A DNA stretch of 64,000 nt from Christiangramia forsetii KT0803 (GCF_000060345.1 NC_008571.1:1302001-1366000); one strand, 5' to 3'. Numbered from the stretch's first letter, positions 1-9,960 are shown. Program-made: numbers and translations. The notes: a model not told the origin generated them from the sequence alone.

Positions 1-648
1 CTAAGTACTTCAGTTCTTGATGCTCCCAATAAAGTGGAGGACAATAATAACGGAGTTACTGAAGAAGGAGAGGTTTTTACCACTATGGAACATAATTGGG
101 ATGAAGCCTATGGTTACCTTTATGGGACATCTGTTGATCCGGCCAATCCTAATGCTACGATCGGAAAGGATGATAGCTTTTTAAATAATTATTTAGGCAC
201 AGTGAACGAAGATCCTGATTTCTCTACTTTTGCTGCTGATATTTTTGATGCCTTCAAATTAGGTCGTGCCGCGATAGTAGCGAAAGATTATACAGTTCGG
301 GATGCTCAAGCTGCTATTATAAGACAAAAAATATCGGAATTAATGGCAATACGTGCGGTTTACTATTTGCAACAAGGTAAAAATTTGCTTACAAATGGAG
401 ATTTTGGTGGCGCATTCCAAAACCTCTCCGAAGGCTACGGATTTGTTTTTAGTTTACGTTTTAGCAGAAATAACAACACCGGTACTACTTTTTTTACTAA
501 AAGTGAGGTAAATGGTTTTACCTCGTCTCTTTTGGGTGATGGGCCTAATGGTTTTTGGGATCTGAAACCGGCCACCATTGATAGAATTTCTGAAGCTATT
601 GCAGCCAAATTTGACTTTACTGTCTCACAGGCAGCGAGCGCAAACTAG
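1..648 (+). CDS. DUF4856 domain protein, C-terminal part (gene enters from the left)
   Basis: The reading frame is open from base 1, so the 5' end lies outside the window; the GTG at 34 is internal, not a start. About 215 residues are visible. The pattern NWDEAYGYLYG, then DAFKLGRAAIVAKDY, then a segment rich in YYLQQGK and LSEGYGF, fits the C-terminal half of the DUF4856 family, a Bacteroidota family of probable secreted or surface lipoproteins. From general knowledge these often sit beside imelysin-like and TonB-receptor genes in iron or haem uptake loci. That context would lie to the left and cannot be seen. The molecular function is unknown. A strong hairpin follows the stop codon. Confidence 0.75.
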   Translation, partial: LSTSVLDAPNKVEDNNNGVTEEGEVFTTMEHNWDEAYGYLYGTSVDPANPNATIGKDDSFLNNYLGTVNEDPDFSTFAADIFDAFKLGRAAIVAKDYTVRDAQAAIIRQKISELMAIRAVYYLQQGKNLLTNGDFGGAFQNLSEGYGFVFSLRFSRNNNTGTTFFTKSEVNGFTSSLLGDGPNGFWDLKPATIDRISEAIAAKFDFTVSQAASAN

Positions 649-660
649 TTGAAACTGAAT

Positions 661-700
661 TATCTTTACCCTATTTACCAAATAGGGTAAAGATAAATTT
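661..700. terminator. Perfect 16-bp hairpin between convergent genes
   Basis: Bases 661-676 and 680-695 are exact reverse complements with a 3-base loop. The hairpin lies between the rightward DUF4856 gene and the leftward sigma gene, and both flanks are A/T rich, so it probably terminates transcription from both sides. Confidence 0.8.
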
Positions 701-761
701 ATAGTTGAAAAATCTATAACTCCCCAGTTTCAGGAGTACAAAAGGTAATTTGTAGAAAGGC

Positions 762-1382
762 TTAACTATAGCTATAACCTTTAAACAATAAGGTTAATAT
801 AAGTTCCTGCCGAGAGGAAAGATCTATTCGTTCTCTAATCAAAAAAAAAGCTTTAGTTATATGTGCTTCAACCGTTTTTATAGAAATACTAAGATGGTTT
901 GAAATCTCTTTATTGGAAAGTCCTTCTTTTTTACTTAAAACAAAAATTCTTTTACACTTTGGAGGCAAATTATCAATTTCTGTTTGGACCATGGTGAAAA
1001 GCGCTTCTAGCTTTCCATCTTCACTTTCAAAATACTCGTGTAAAGCTTCAATGTGCTTTTTTTCTAATTTTGTAACCAGCTTATTTTTCCTATACTGATC
1101 TATAAATTCGTTAAAAACCGATTTGTATAAGAACCTCTCTATTATAAAGTCTTCTTTTAATGATTTGCGTTTTTCGTAAATTTTAACAAAAACATTCTGG
1201 ACGATATCCTGGGCAATATCTCTATCATTAATGAGACTATAAGCATACGCACATAATGGTTCGTGATATTGGTCAACCAAGTGAGTATAGGCTTTTTCGT
1301 TTCCCGTTTTTAATTCTGAAATAAGTAGTGCATTCTTACTAAATTGTTTAGAATCAATTTCGTTTTCCAGCATAATTATCAT
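762..1382 (-). CDS. ECF RNA polymerase sigma factor, FecI-like (Bacteroidota expansion family)
   Basis: A 206-residue sigma-70 family protein. Region 2 is visible as the YAYSLINDRDIAQDIVQNVF stretch with VKIYEKRKSL. Region 4 is visible as LPPKCKRIFVLSKKEGLSNK followed by the helix-turn-helix ending in SIKTVEAHITKAF. The length and the region-4 wording are typical of Bacteroidota FecI-like factors. Translation could start at the first Met (1382) or at the Met three codons later. The gene is divergent from a fecR gene 85 bases away, the standard partner arrangement for cell-surface signalling. Its likely targets are the downstream susC/susD genes and perhaps the shared promoter element at 1419-1448. 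Confidence 0.93.
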   Translation of the reverse strand: MIIMLENEIDSKQFSKNALLISELKTGNEKAYTHLVDQYHEPLCAYAYSLINDRDIAQDIVQNVFVKIYEKRKSLKEDFIIERFLYKSVFNEFIDQYRKNKLVTKLEKKHIEALHEYFESEDGKLEALFTMVQTEIDNLPPKCKRIFVLSKKEGLSNKEISNHLSISIKTVEAHITKAFFLIRERIDLSSRQELILTLLFKGYSYS

Positions 1383-1418
1383 AATTTTTGTAAAAATATT
1401 AAAAAAAAATAATAAAAA

Positions 1419-1448
1419 GTTAGGGTTTTAATTTTTAGATACGTTTTA
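1419..1448 (+). promoter_or_regulatory. Candidate ECF-sigma promoter of the first fecR
   Basis: GTTAGGG (1419-1425) is followed, 23 bases start to start, by CGTTTTA (1442-1448). The wider left block AATAAAAAGTTAGGGT (1411-1426) recurs exactly before the second fecR, with the right box at the same distance. The layout resembles a -35/-10 pair of an extracytoplasmic-function sigma factor with a 16-base spacer. Assignment to the neighbouring sigma factors is inference. Confidence 0.6.
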
Positions 1449-1467
1449 GATATAGAAACCGATTTAT

Positions 1468-2628
1468 ATGAAGTTAAAAGAATTTGAGATTTTATCAATC
1501 AAATATTTCTGTTCCATTATTAATGCAAAAGAACTAGACGCACTTGTAGATGAAATAGATTCTACATCTAATGATAAAATATTCAAGAATAGTTCTTTAT
1601 TAAATTTTGCAATAAATCGTTGTATGAATAACTATGACAGTGATAAATCTAAAAAATTGCTTTTAGATAAAATTAGAAAGGATAAATCCTTAAAATATAA
1701 GTTAAACTTAAGAACATTAGCTAAATATGCGGCAATTGCTGTGTTTTTCCTAAGTGTAGGATATTATTTCCATGAAGATTTCATTTTTTCCAGTGGTTTT
1801 CCTAAAGAGGAACAAACTCCCAATAACTTAATTTCTCTGGAAATTGATGGCGAGGCTCCAAAAGTCCTTTCAGAATTCCAAAATATAAATATAAAAAGCA
1901 ATAATAATCAGCCAGTAGTAAGACAGGAGGGGAATGAACTAATTTATAAAAGTAATTCGCAGGTTACTAAAATTTCATATAGTACCCTCTCCATTCCCTA
2001 TGGTAAAAGGTTCTCTTTAAGTCTTTCCGACGGAACAAAAATCCATATGAATGCCGGTAGTTCCATAAAATTTCCGAATGTTTTTGTAAAAGGAAAAAAA
2101 AGGGAAGTTTTTTTAACGGGTGAAGCTTTTTTTGAGGTTGCCAAAGATTCTTTACACCCATTTGTTGTAAATACCAATGGACCGAAAATTAAAGTTATAG
2201 GTACTAAATTTAATGTTTCAGCTTATGCAAACGAATCTAACATCAATACTGTTTTAGTAGAGGGATCTATTGGTTTAGCACCTAAAGGCAGAAGCCTGGA
2301 AGAAGAAAATCTTTCTATTTTAAACCCGGGTTATATGGCTGTGTGGAGCAAGGACAAAGCGGACTTTTCATATAAAGAAATAGACACTTCTAATTATACC
2401 GCCTGGATAACCGGAAAAATAGTATTCAACCACATTCCTTTTGGGGATATTGTAAAGAAACTCGAAAGGCACTATAATGTCACAATTATAAATCATGATA
2501 AAAAATTAGATCAGGAAATATTTACTGCCAGCTTCGATATTGAAACTATAGAAGAGGTTCTAAACGCTTTTGATAAGAGTTATCCCATTAATTTTATTCG
2601 CTCTAAAAACAAGATAATTATTAACTAA
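1468..2628 (+). CDS. FecR-family anti-sigma factor with DUF4974 domain
   Basis: A 386-residue inner-membrane signalling protein. The N-terminal about 80 residues form the cytoplasmic sigma-binding part, followed by one membrane segment near residues 86-104. The periplasmic FecR domain includes the stretches IPYGKRFSLSLSDGTKIHMN and FLTGEAFFEVAKD, and a C-terminal DUF4974 domain spans about 310-386. It is expected to hold the divergent sigma factor inactive until the SusC-type receptor downstream signals substrate binding through its STN domain. The ATG at 1468 lies 20 bases after the candidate promoter. Confidence 0.93.
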   Translation: MKLKEFEILSIKYFCSIINAKELDALVDEIDSTSNDKIFKNSSLLNFAINRCMNNYDSDKSKKLLLDKIRKDKSLKYKLNLRTLAKYAAIAVFFLSVGYYFHEDFIFSSGFPKEEQTPNNLISLEIDGEAPKVLSEFQNINIKSNNNQPVVRQEGNELIYKSNSQVTKISYSTLSIPYGKRFSLSLSDGTKIHMNAGSSIKFPNVFVKGKKREVFLTGEAFFEVAKDSLHPFVVNTNGPKIKVIGTKFNVSAYANESNINTVLVEGSIGLAPKGRSLEEENLSILNPGYMAVWSKDKADFSYKEIDTSNYTAWITGKIVFNHIPFGDIVKKLERHYNVTIINHDKKLDQEIFTASFDIETIEEVLNAFDKSYPINFIRSKNKIIIN

Positions 2629-2672
2629 AATTTGAATAAGCATATGAAAGAACTAATTAAAGAAATATAAAA

Positions 2673-2702
2673 ACCCAGGGAATGTTGCACCATTCCCCGG
2701 GT
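2673..2702 (+). promoter_or_regulatory. Hairpin between fecR and susC
   Basis: Bases 2673-2684 pair with 2691-2702 (11 of 12 positions) around a 6-base loop. No T-run follows, so it is not a standard terminator. A processing site or attenuator that sets the fecR to susC expression ratio is plausible. The second locus has no equivalent hairpin. Confidence 0.45.
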
Positions 2703-2750
2703 AGATTATGTGATTAAACTCGAAGTAAAACCACAAACCAATTCAAAAAT

Positions 2751-5700
2751 ATGAAAAACCGCACACACCCTTGGGGGATATTTGATTATTCTAACAAATT
2801 TAAATTACAAATGAGGCTCACATTCTTTTTCCTCTTTATAATGATTGTTCAGGTCCAGGCCAATAGCTATTCTCAGAATGCTAAAGTCACCCTACAACTT
2901 GAGGAAAAAAGTATAGAAGAAGTATTAAAAAAAATTGAAACACTTAGTGAATTCAAATTCTTATATAATAGTAAAGAAATTGATTTTGAAAGAAAAATTT
3001 CTGTGAATTATGTTAAAGAACCTATTTCTCGAGTCCTCAGGAATATATTCCTTGATACAGGAATTACTTTTCAAGTTATTAATAAACAAATAATCCTAAA
3101 ATCTGATCTGAATAAAGTTACTTCTTACAACGTCGAACAAAGAAATAAAAAGGTATTTCAACAGGTGATTACTGGGACTGTGACCGATGATAATGGAATG
3201 CCTTTACCAGGTGTAAATATTACTGTTGAGGGTACTACAATAGGTGCTACTACAAACTTTGACGGGAATTATTCTATTGAAGCCCCCTCCAATGAATCTG
3301 TGCTTTTGTTTAAATTTTTAGGAATGAAGACAGCTCGTAAGACCGTAGGCGACCAAACCGTTCTAAATGTTGTTATGAAGACAGATTCGCAGTCTTTGGA
3401 CGAAGTTATTGTGACGGCTACCGGTACCAAAAAAAGGGTAGAAATAGGTAATGCAATTTCACAGTTACAAGTAAGTGATGATGTAAAAGAGCGGCCCATC
3501 AACAATGTTTCTGATCTAATCCAGGGACAGGCTTCCGGGGTGCAAATTTATAATAGCGGCGGATCTACCGGCATGGGTTCTCGCATCCGGATTAGAGGAT
3601 CTAATAGTGCTTCTTTATCGAATGAGCCTGTAATATATGTTGATGGGGTATTAATTAATAATCAATCTAATTCCATTTCGTTTGAAACTGGTGGTCAATC
3701 CCCTTCAAGATTTAACGATATAAATCCAGAAGATATAGAATCCATAGAGATTATTAAAGGACCCTCTGCAGCAACTCTATACGGTTCCATCGCAGCTAAC
3801 GGTGTTATTTTAGTAACTACTAAAAAAGGAAAATTTGGAAAAGCCAGATGGTCCGCTTATCTGGAAAGTGGGTTAGTTCAAGATATTGGTGACTACCCAA
3901 AGAATTACCAAGCCCTAGATGCCGCAGGCAATCCTGGTTTCAATTTTGAAGCCGCAGAAGGAGAGTTTACACCAAGCATCATTAATTCTTTTCAACCTCT
4001 AAACGATCCCGACACTTCACCATTTAGAACCGGGAATTCATATGGGGTTGGGCTTAGTGTTTCAGGAGGCACCGAAAAAATAAATTATTATGTATCGGGT
4101 AATTTCGGAGATAATGAAGGGGTACTACCAGTGAGTAATATTCGCCGAACAAATTTTCGTGCCAATTTAGGTACAGATATTACCGATGAACTAAAAATAA
4201 ATATTACCACAGGATATACCAATAGTGATTTAGAATTGCCACTCAATGATAATTTCTCATTGGCACTTATGTCCCAGGGGCTCAGTGGGAATGCAACCCG
4301 GGATGTTAATAATGGATGGGGGGAATTTACACCAGAGGAATTGTTCACCATTGATACAAGACAGCGTATAAACCGTTATACTACCGGGCTTAATACTAAT
4401 TGGACTCCAAATGACAATTTAACCTTTAGATTAGCCGGGGGCCTTGACTTTACTTCCAGGTGGGATAGTCAATTCTTTCCCACCGGAGAGGCTCCTGCTT
4501 TCCTTAATTATGATGAGGGCGCCAAATTTTCCAACAGGTTTAATGAATTCGTTTATACCTTGGATGCTGTAGGTTCATATGAGGCCAACATATGGAAGAA
4601 CATAAGTTCAAGAAGTTCAATAGGGTTTCAATATCTACAAAATCTAACGCAGGGCACACTTGCTTCTGGTTTTCAGATAGTTGCTGGGAGTAGGTCAATC
4701 GCAGGTGCTGCCGTAACAGAAAGTTCAGAACAAACCGTAGAATCACGGACAGTGGGGGTTTTTGTGGAAGAGCAAGTAGGTTTTGATGAAAAACTTTACA
4801 TTACAGGAGCCCTCCGTGCTGATAGAGGAAGTGCATTTGGAGCTTCTTTCGATGCGGTAATTTACCCTAAAGTAAGTGCTTCATGGTTAATTACAAAAGA
4901 ATCATTTTTTGAAACAGGAGACTGGTTAAATTCACTTCGCTTAAGAGGTGCATGGGGGGCATCTGGCGTTCAACCAGGGACTAATGATGCACTCAGGTTT
5001 TTTACTCCAATTGCCGCGACAGTAGATGGGGGACAAAATGTAACAGGAGTTACTTTTGGCAGTGTTGGAAATGCAAATTTAAAACCGGAACGATCTAGTG
5101 AAATTGAATTGGGGCTGGACGCCTCCTTTTTCACTAACCGTATAAATTTAGAGCTAACATATTTTAATAAGGAAACTGATGATGCGTTGATTTTTAGGCA
5201 GTTACCGTTATCTCTTGGAGTAGGAGAAGGTAGGTTTGAGAACTTAGGTTCAGTGAAAAATACCGGTGTTGAAGTAGCTTTAGATCTACGTATTTTAGAA
5301 ACAGAAACCACCTACTTTAATTTAAACTTTATAGCTTCATTTATAGACAATGAACTGGTACGACTTGGTGACGGTATTCAACCAGTTATTTTTGGAGTCC
5401 AGCGCCATGTAGAGGGCTATCCTTTAGGAGGATACTGGGATGAACAATATACTTTTAATGACGCTAATGGTGACGGGCTGATTGCAATCGACGAAGTTCA
5501 AGTAGGAGAATTAACTTATTTAGGAACTCCTTTTGCTACTACAGACATATCCGTTACACCTGAATTAGGATTGTTTAGAGAAAGGATAATTCTCCAAGGC
5601 TTGTTAAATTACAGAGGAGGACAGAAGTTGTATAATAATACCGCCTCATGGCGAAATGGAAATAATAATACCAGGGAGTTGAATGATCCTTCATCATCTC

Positions 5701-6008
5701 TAGAAGGGCAAGCAAGAGCTATTGCATCTAAGTTCTATGGGACTGATGCCGGCTATATCGAAGATGCCTCGTTCCTACGATTAAGGGAACTCTCTTTGAC
5801 ATATAACTTCTCCAGAGAACTAATCAAAAATATTGGCTTTTCAAATTTAAGCTTTACAGTATCTGGACAAAACCTTGGACTTTGGACCGATTATTCTGGA
5901 CTTGATCCGGAAATAAGTTCCGCAGGTCAAAATAATTTTGTGACCGAGGAATTTTTAAGCCAACCTCCCGTGAGATCATGGAAGGCTCGTCTAAACTTAA
6001 CATTTTAA
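2751..6008 (+). CDS. SusC/RagA-type TonB-dependent outer-membrane receptor with STN signalling domain
   Basis: A 1085-residue receptor. The order is: long signal region (about 1-45, with hydrophobic LTFFFLFIMIVQVQA), STN secretin/TonB domain (about 48-118, LEEKSIEEVLKKIE onward), carboxypeptidase-regulatory-like domain (about 140-212, GTVTDDNGMPLPGVNITVEG), a TonB-box-like DEVIVTATG near residue 217, plug domain (IRIRGSNSASLSNEPVIYVD) and a 22-strand type barrel ending in LNLTF. The STN domain marks it as a surface-signalling receptor for the FecR/sigma pair upstream. It forms a pair with the SusD-type lipoprotein 12 bases downstream. The imported substrate cannot be read from the sequence; no glycoside hydrolase or peptidase is nearby. 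Confidence 0.95.
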   Translation: MKNRTHPWGIFDYSNKFKLQMRLTFFFLFIMIVQVQANSYSQNAKVTLQLEEKSIEEVLKKIETLSEFKFLYNSKEIDFERKISVNYVKEPISRVLRNIFLDTGITFQVINKQIILKSDLNKVTSYNVEQRNKKVFQQVITGTVTDDNGMPLPGVNITVEGTTIGATTNFDGNYSIEAPSNESVLLFKFLGMKTARKTVGDQTVLNVVMKTDSQSLDEVIVTATGTKKRVEIGNAISQLQVSDDVKERPINNVSDLIQGQASGVQIYNSGGSTGMGSRIRIRGSNSASLSNEPVIYVDGVLINNQSNSISFETGGQSPSRFNDINPEDIESIEIIKGPSAATLYGSIAANGVILVTTKKGKFGKARWSAYLESGLVQDIGDYPKNYQALDAAGNPGFNFEAAEGEFTPSIINSFQPLNDPDTSPFRTGNSYGVGLSVSGGTEKINYYVSGNFGDNEGVLPVSNIRRTNFRANLGTDITDELKINITTGYTNSDLELPLNDNFSLALMSQGLSGNATRDVNNGWGEFTPEELFTIDTRQRINRYTTGLNTNWTPNDNLTFRLAGGLDFTSRWDSQFFPTGEAPAFLNYDEGAKFSNRFNEFVYTLDAVGSYEANIWKNISSRSSIGFQYLQNLTQGTLASGFQIVAGSRSIAGAAVTESSEQTVESRTVGVFVEEQVGFDEKLYITGALRADRGSAFGASFDAVIYPKVSASWLITKESFFETGDWLNSLRLRGAWGASGVQPGTNDALRFFTPIAATVDGGQNVTGVTFGSVGNANLKPERSSEIELGLDASFFTNRINLELTYFNKETDDALIFRQLPLSLGVGEGRFENLGSVKNTGVEVALDLRILETETTYFNLNFIASFIDNELVRLGDGIQPVIFGVQRHVEGYPLGGYWDEQYTFNDANGDGLIAIDEVQVGELTYLGTPFATTDISVTPELGLFRERIILQGLLNYRGGQKLYNNTASWRNGNNNTRELNDPSSSLEGQARAIASKFYGTDAGYIEDASFLRLRELSLTYNFSRELIKNIGFSNLSFTVSGQNLGLWTDYSGLDPEISSAGQNNFVTEEFLSQPPVRSWKARLNLTF

Positions 6009-6020
6009 ACAAAAACTACT

Positions 6021-7355
6021 ATGAAAATAATAAATAAAATTATGAAAATTCATTGTCGCTCTTTATACACGTTGCTCGTAATCCTTTTCTTTGGTTTGAC
6101 TAGTTGTGATTCTATTGTAGAGGTTACGGATCCCGATATAGTGACGCCAGAATCCTTGGATAGTGAAGCTGGTATAGCCACTTTAAGGGCCGGGTCTTTA
6201 GGTGATTTTGCAATAGCTATGAGTGGTTCATCAGCGGGACACGGGGGCACCACGGGCCTTATTGTAATGAGTGGATTAATGACCGATGAATATTATTATT
6301 CCGGTACATTTCCTACCCGCCGTGAAGCAGATACGAGATTGGTTCAAAACACCAATGGAGATGTTGACGTAATATATGGTAATTTGCATCGTGCCAGGGC
6401 TTCAGCAGAAGCAACCATCAGCATGATTTCAGAATTAGGGGGAGATCCAAATCTTGAGAGCGAAATGCAAAGTATTGTTGGTTTTTCCTATACTTTGTTT
6501 GCAGAAACCTTTTGTTCCGGAGTACCTTTCAGCAGGGCTCCAACAGATGGTGGAGAGCTTGAATTTGGAGTGCCCCTTACTACTCAAGAAATGTTTGAAA
6601 CTGCTATTTCGCGTTTTGATAATGCCATTGCTACAGGAAATGAGCGATATTCTAATTTAGGAAAAGTGGGGAAGGCCAGGGCATTGCTTGGGTTAGGTAA
6701 TTTGACGGAAGCTGCTAATGAATTGTCATCAGTTTCCACAGATTTTGTATATAATATTGAACACTCTATAAATTCCAGAAGGCAGGAAAATGGAATTTAT
6801 ACTATGACTACTGTTCGTAGGCAATTTTCTATTGCAGACGAGAAAGGCGGGAATGGTCTTTTATTTAGAAGTGAAATGGATCCCAGGACCCCCTGGGATG
6901 GTGGTGATGATTTAGGCCAGGACGATGTCACAATCTATTACAATCAATTAAAGTATCCTTCACCCGGCGAACCTGTAGTCTTGGCCTCAGGCATAGAGGC
7001 AAGGTTGATTGAAGCTGAAGCTCTGGTAGCTGAAAATGCCAAGGAGGCGGTAGAAGAAATCCATAATAACTTAAGGGCCAGGATTGGGCTTACTCCAGTA
7101 GATTTATCGGAAATGAGTGAAACCCAACTAAGGGAATTTCATTTTAAAGAAAGAGCTTTTTGGTTGTTTAGTACCGGGCATAGATTAGGTGATATGCGTA
7201 GGCTTGTTAGGATTTACAATAGAGAAGTTTCAGAGGTTTTCCCCTCGGGAGCTTACTTTAAAGGTGGGGAATATGGCCCTAATATGACATTTCCTATCCC
7301 TCAGTCTGAAGCCAATAATCCTAATTACCAAGGTTGTTTAGACCGTAATCCATAA
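6021..7355 (+). CDS. SusD/RagB-family outer-membrane lipoprotein
   Basis: A 444-residue substrate-binding partner of the SusC receptor. The N-terminus has a hydrophobic stretch ending in a lipobox (FFGLTSCDS), so Cys is the likely lipidated residue. The body has the helical repeat character of RagB/SusD, including GKARALLGLGNLTEAANELS, and the C-terminal RAFWLFSTGHRLGDMRR motif usual in the family. It is shorter than typical SusD proteins (500-600 residues), and its domain is a compact version. The 12-base gap to susC indicates co-transcription. Confidence 0.88.
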   Translation: MKIINKIMKIHCRSLYTLLVILFFGLTSCDSIVEVTDPDIVTPESLDSEAGIATLRAGSLGDFAIAMSGSSAGHGGTTGLIVMSGLMTDEYYYSGTFPTRREADTRLVQNTNGDVDVIYGNLHRARASAEATISMISELGGDPNLESEMQSIVGFSYTLFAETFCSGVPFSRAPTDGGELEFGVPLTTQEMFETAISRFDNAIATGNERYSNLGKVGKARALLGLGNLTEAANELSSVSTDFVYNIEHSINSRRQENGIYTMTTVRRQFSIADEKGGNGLLFRSEMDPRTPWDGGDDLGQDDVTIYYNQLKYPSPGEPVVLASGIEARLIEAEALVAENAKEAVEEIHNNLRARIGLTPVDLSEMSETQLREFHFKERAFWLFSTGHRLGDMRRLVRIYNREVSEVFPSGAYFKGGEYGPNMTFPIPQSEANNPNYQGCLDRNP

Positions 7356-7452
7356 TTAAATCATCTTTATATTTCGAGGGGGCTTTTAAGCTCCTTTGGT
7401 ACATTGTAAAACTTAGAGACGGATGCTTATGCTTAAAAATAAACTTATATAA

Positions 7453-9960
7453 ATGAGATCAATACATTTGGTGCTAATTTATTGTTTATTCTTTTTTTCT
7501 GGGATATCTGCACTAATACTGCAAATTGCTTGGATGTACCAGTTGAGTTTAATTTTTGGAAATGCCTCTTATGCAACAGCTACCACCCTCGCAACCTTTT
7601 TTATGGGCATCGCCATAGGCGGATGGTATTGGGGGAACAAATCTGTGAAAATTAAAAAGCCATTATTTACTTATGGATTAATTGAAATTGGTATAGCTAT
7701 CTCTGGCTTGCTTCTTTTGCCGGCTATTGAAATTTATAAAGGAAACTATAATCTATTGTATTCTGTGACAGGGGGAAATCCATATTGGATAATTTTACTA
7801 AAGTTCTTGTTCAGTACATTCCTTCTCATCATTCCTACTATCCTTATGGGAGGAACCTTTCCACTGTTGTCAAAATACGTAGGTAAGCAACGAAAAAACC
7901 TTGAAAAAAGAGGAACGGTCTTGTATACATTAAATACTGTTGGAGCAGCTATTGGGGCTTTTTTGACCGGTTTCTATTTGATCGAAAAATTTGGAATGCA
8001 AGTAACTTATATTTTGGCAATTACTTTATCTTTTAGTGTAGGTGTACTCGCAATGATATTATGTGATAAGTTTAAGAATAAAGAAAGTGGACTTCCTATA
8101 AAATTGGATGCTGGACCCAAAAATAAAGTAGAAGAAAGTGATAATACAGTCTATAAGAATCATCTATCTACTCCACAATTTATTATATTGGCGTTGTCTT
8201 CTGGTTTTCTTGCCCTTTCTTTAGAACTCTTATTGTTTAGAATGTTTGCTCAGGTTCTGCAAAATTCAGTCTATTCATTTTCTGCTATACTTGTGGTTTT
8301 TCTAATTTCATTAGGCTTTGGGGGAATCATTGCGAATAGACTTGCACAAACAAACTATGGGTCAAAAGAAATATTATTCCTATTCCTTTTATTCAGTTCC
8401 CTAACAATTGGAATTTCTCCCATAATTTTTAATATATATACAGATGGACTGGAATATATAGCTCCATATGCTTCATGGCCTGTTTATTTAGTTGAAGTTT
8501 TTAAATTAAGTATTTCTATCGTCGTACTCCCGGCCACCTTATTGGGAACTATTTTTCCCTTCCTACTGAAGGCAGCTCCCTTAAAATTTAGAGAGCCAGG
8601 AAAATTTGTAGGCAGGTTAATACTTTTTAATTCTTTAGGTAGTTTTTTAGGCCCGCTCCTCGCAGGTTTTATATTTTTACAATTATTTGGATTGTGGGTC
8701 AGCATTAAACTTATTGCTATTTTATATGCCGTGTTGGCGCTTTACATATCACTATCTTTAGATATTTCCAAGAAAGTTAAATGGAGCTTTTTAACCGTAA
8801 TAATTATTGGTGGGATATTTTTTATTAAAGACCCTGCCATAGTACAATTAAGGCCTCAGGAAAAATTATTGGAATACTGGAATTCCAATAATGGAGTGGT
8901 GTCCATCACCAAGTCGGAAAACAACCTTCAAATGAGATTGGATAATTTTTATATCCTGGGCGATTCAGAGTCTCTTTTAGTCGAACAAATGCAGGCACAT
9001 ATACCTCTTTTTGTTCATCCTTCCCCAAAAAAAGTATTATTCCTTGGTATGGGCACCGGCATAACGGCAGGCGCTTCTTTAGATCATACAGTAAGTAAAG
9101 TTGTGGTTGTTGAACTTATAGGAAACATAGTCACCGCAGCAAAAAAATATTTCTCTTCCTGGACTAATGGATTATTTACTGATGATCGCGTAGACATACT
9201 TAAAGATGATGCACGCAACTATGTACTTGGCACTAATGAATCTTTTGATGTAATTATAGGAGATCTTTTTACGCCCTGGCATGCCGGTACAGGAAGCCTT
9301 TATACTGTAGAAAATTTTCAACAAATTAAGAAGACTTTAAATCCTGGTGGTCTATTTGCTCAATGGTTACCAATGTATCAGTTAACCCCAGAGGATTTTA
9401 ATACTATAGCTGCTACTTTTTCTTCAGTTTTCCCACAGGTAACTGTTTGGCGTGCCGATTTTAATAGTACCAGGCCAAGTATTGCTTTAATAGGCCAGGA
9501 CTTAAATGCTAAACTAGCCCAACAATCTCTAAAGGAAAATATTTCGAAGATTTTTAAAAATAATAGGGTAGAAAAAAATGATGCTTATCAACACATGGTA
9601 GGCTTATTTTATATAGGAAATTTAAAGGTCTTGAAAAATAACTTGGATAATTATATACTTAATACAGATGATAAGCGTGTGGTAGAATTTAAAGCTCCTA
9701 AATTTTCCCAACAGGCAAATGCGCTCCAGGGAAAATATTTAGTAGGAGAAGAATTGGAAAAATTAACTGAAATGATAACATCAGAACTACCACCCAAAAG
9801 TGATCCCTATCTTTCAGAATTACCTCCAGATGAGAAAAAATATATTAAAGTTGGCATGCTTTATTCCAGATACATAGAACATTTTTCTAAAGGTAAGGAA
9901 AATGAGGCAAAACTTGTGGAGCAGCAAATTAAAAAAATAGCTCCTAATTTTCTAAAATAA
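7453..9960 (+). CDS. Fused MFS-like transporter and spermidine-synthase-like protein
   Basis: An 835-residue fusion. The first about 460 residues are hydrophobic with many membrane segments (for example AYATATTLATF-type and TVGAAIGAFLTGFYLI stretches). The last about 330 residues form a Rossmann methyltransferase-like fold of the spermidine synthase family: glycine motif FLGMGTGITAG near residues 529-539, acidic motif LKDDARNYV near 583, and FDVIIGDLF near 601. Such fused MFS/spermidine-synthase proteins are known in many bacteria but their reaction is mostly untested. The classical aminopropyltransferase active-site DxxDP-type motif is replaced by GDLFTPW, so polyamine synthesis should not be assumed. 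It lies 97 bases after susD and may share its transcript. Confidence 0.85.
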   Translation: MRSIHLVLIYCLFFFSGISALILQIAWMYQLSLIFGNASYATATTLATFFMGIAIGGWYWGNKSVKIKKPLFTYGLIEIGIAISGLLLLPAIEIYKGNYNLLYSVTGGNPYWIILLKFLFSTFLLIIPTILMGGTFPLLSKYVGKQRKNLEKRGTVLYTLNTVGAAIGAFLTGFYLIEKFGMQVTYILAITLSFSVGVLAMILCDKFKNKESGLPIKLDAGPKNKVEESDNTVYKNHLSTPQFIILALSSGFLALSLELLLFRMFAQVLQNSVYSFSAILVVFLISLGFGGIIANRLAQTNYGSKEILFLFLLFSSLTIGISPIIFNIYTDGLEYIAPYASWPVYLVEVFKLSISIVVLPATLLGTIFPFLLKAAPLKFREPGKFVGRLILFNSLGSFLGPLLAGFIFLQLFGLWVSIKLIAILYAVLALYISLSLDISKKVKWSFLTVIIIGGIFFIKDPAIVQLRPQEKLLEYWNSNNGVVSITKSENNLQMRLDNFYILGDSESLLVEQMQAHIPLFVHPSPKKVLFLGMGTGITAGASLDHTVSKVVVVELIGNIVTAAKKYFSSWTNGLFTDDRVDILKDDARNYVLGTNESFDVIIGDLFTPWHAGTGSLYTVENFQQIKKTLNPGGLFAQWLPMYQLTPEDFNTIAATFSSVFPQVTVWRADFNSTRPSIALIGQDLNAKLAQQSLKENISKIFKNNRVEKNDAYQHMVGLFYIGNLKVLKNNLDNYILNTDDKRVVEFKAPKFSQQANALQGKYLVGEELEKLTEMITSELPPKSDPYLSELPPDEKKYIKVGMLYSRYIEHFSKGKENEAKLVEQQIKKIAPNFLK

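Noticed and set aside
3269-3505. Long open frames antisense to susC, the pumps and other large genes
   Set aside because: They follow the reverse frame of well-supported coding regions, lack recognisable domains and have no promoter-like signals. They are shadows.
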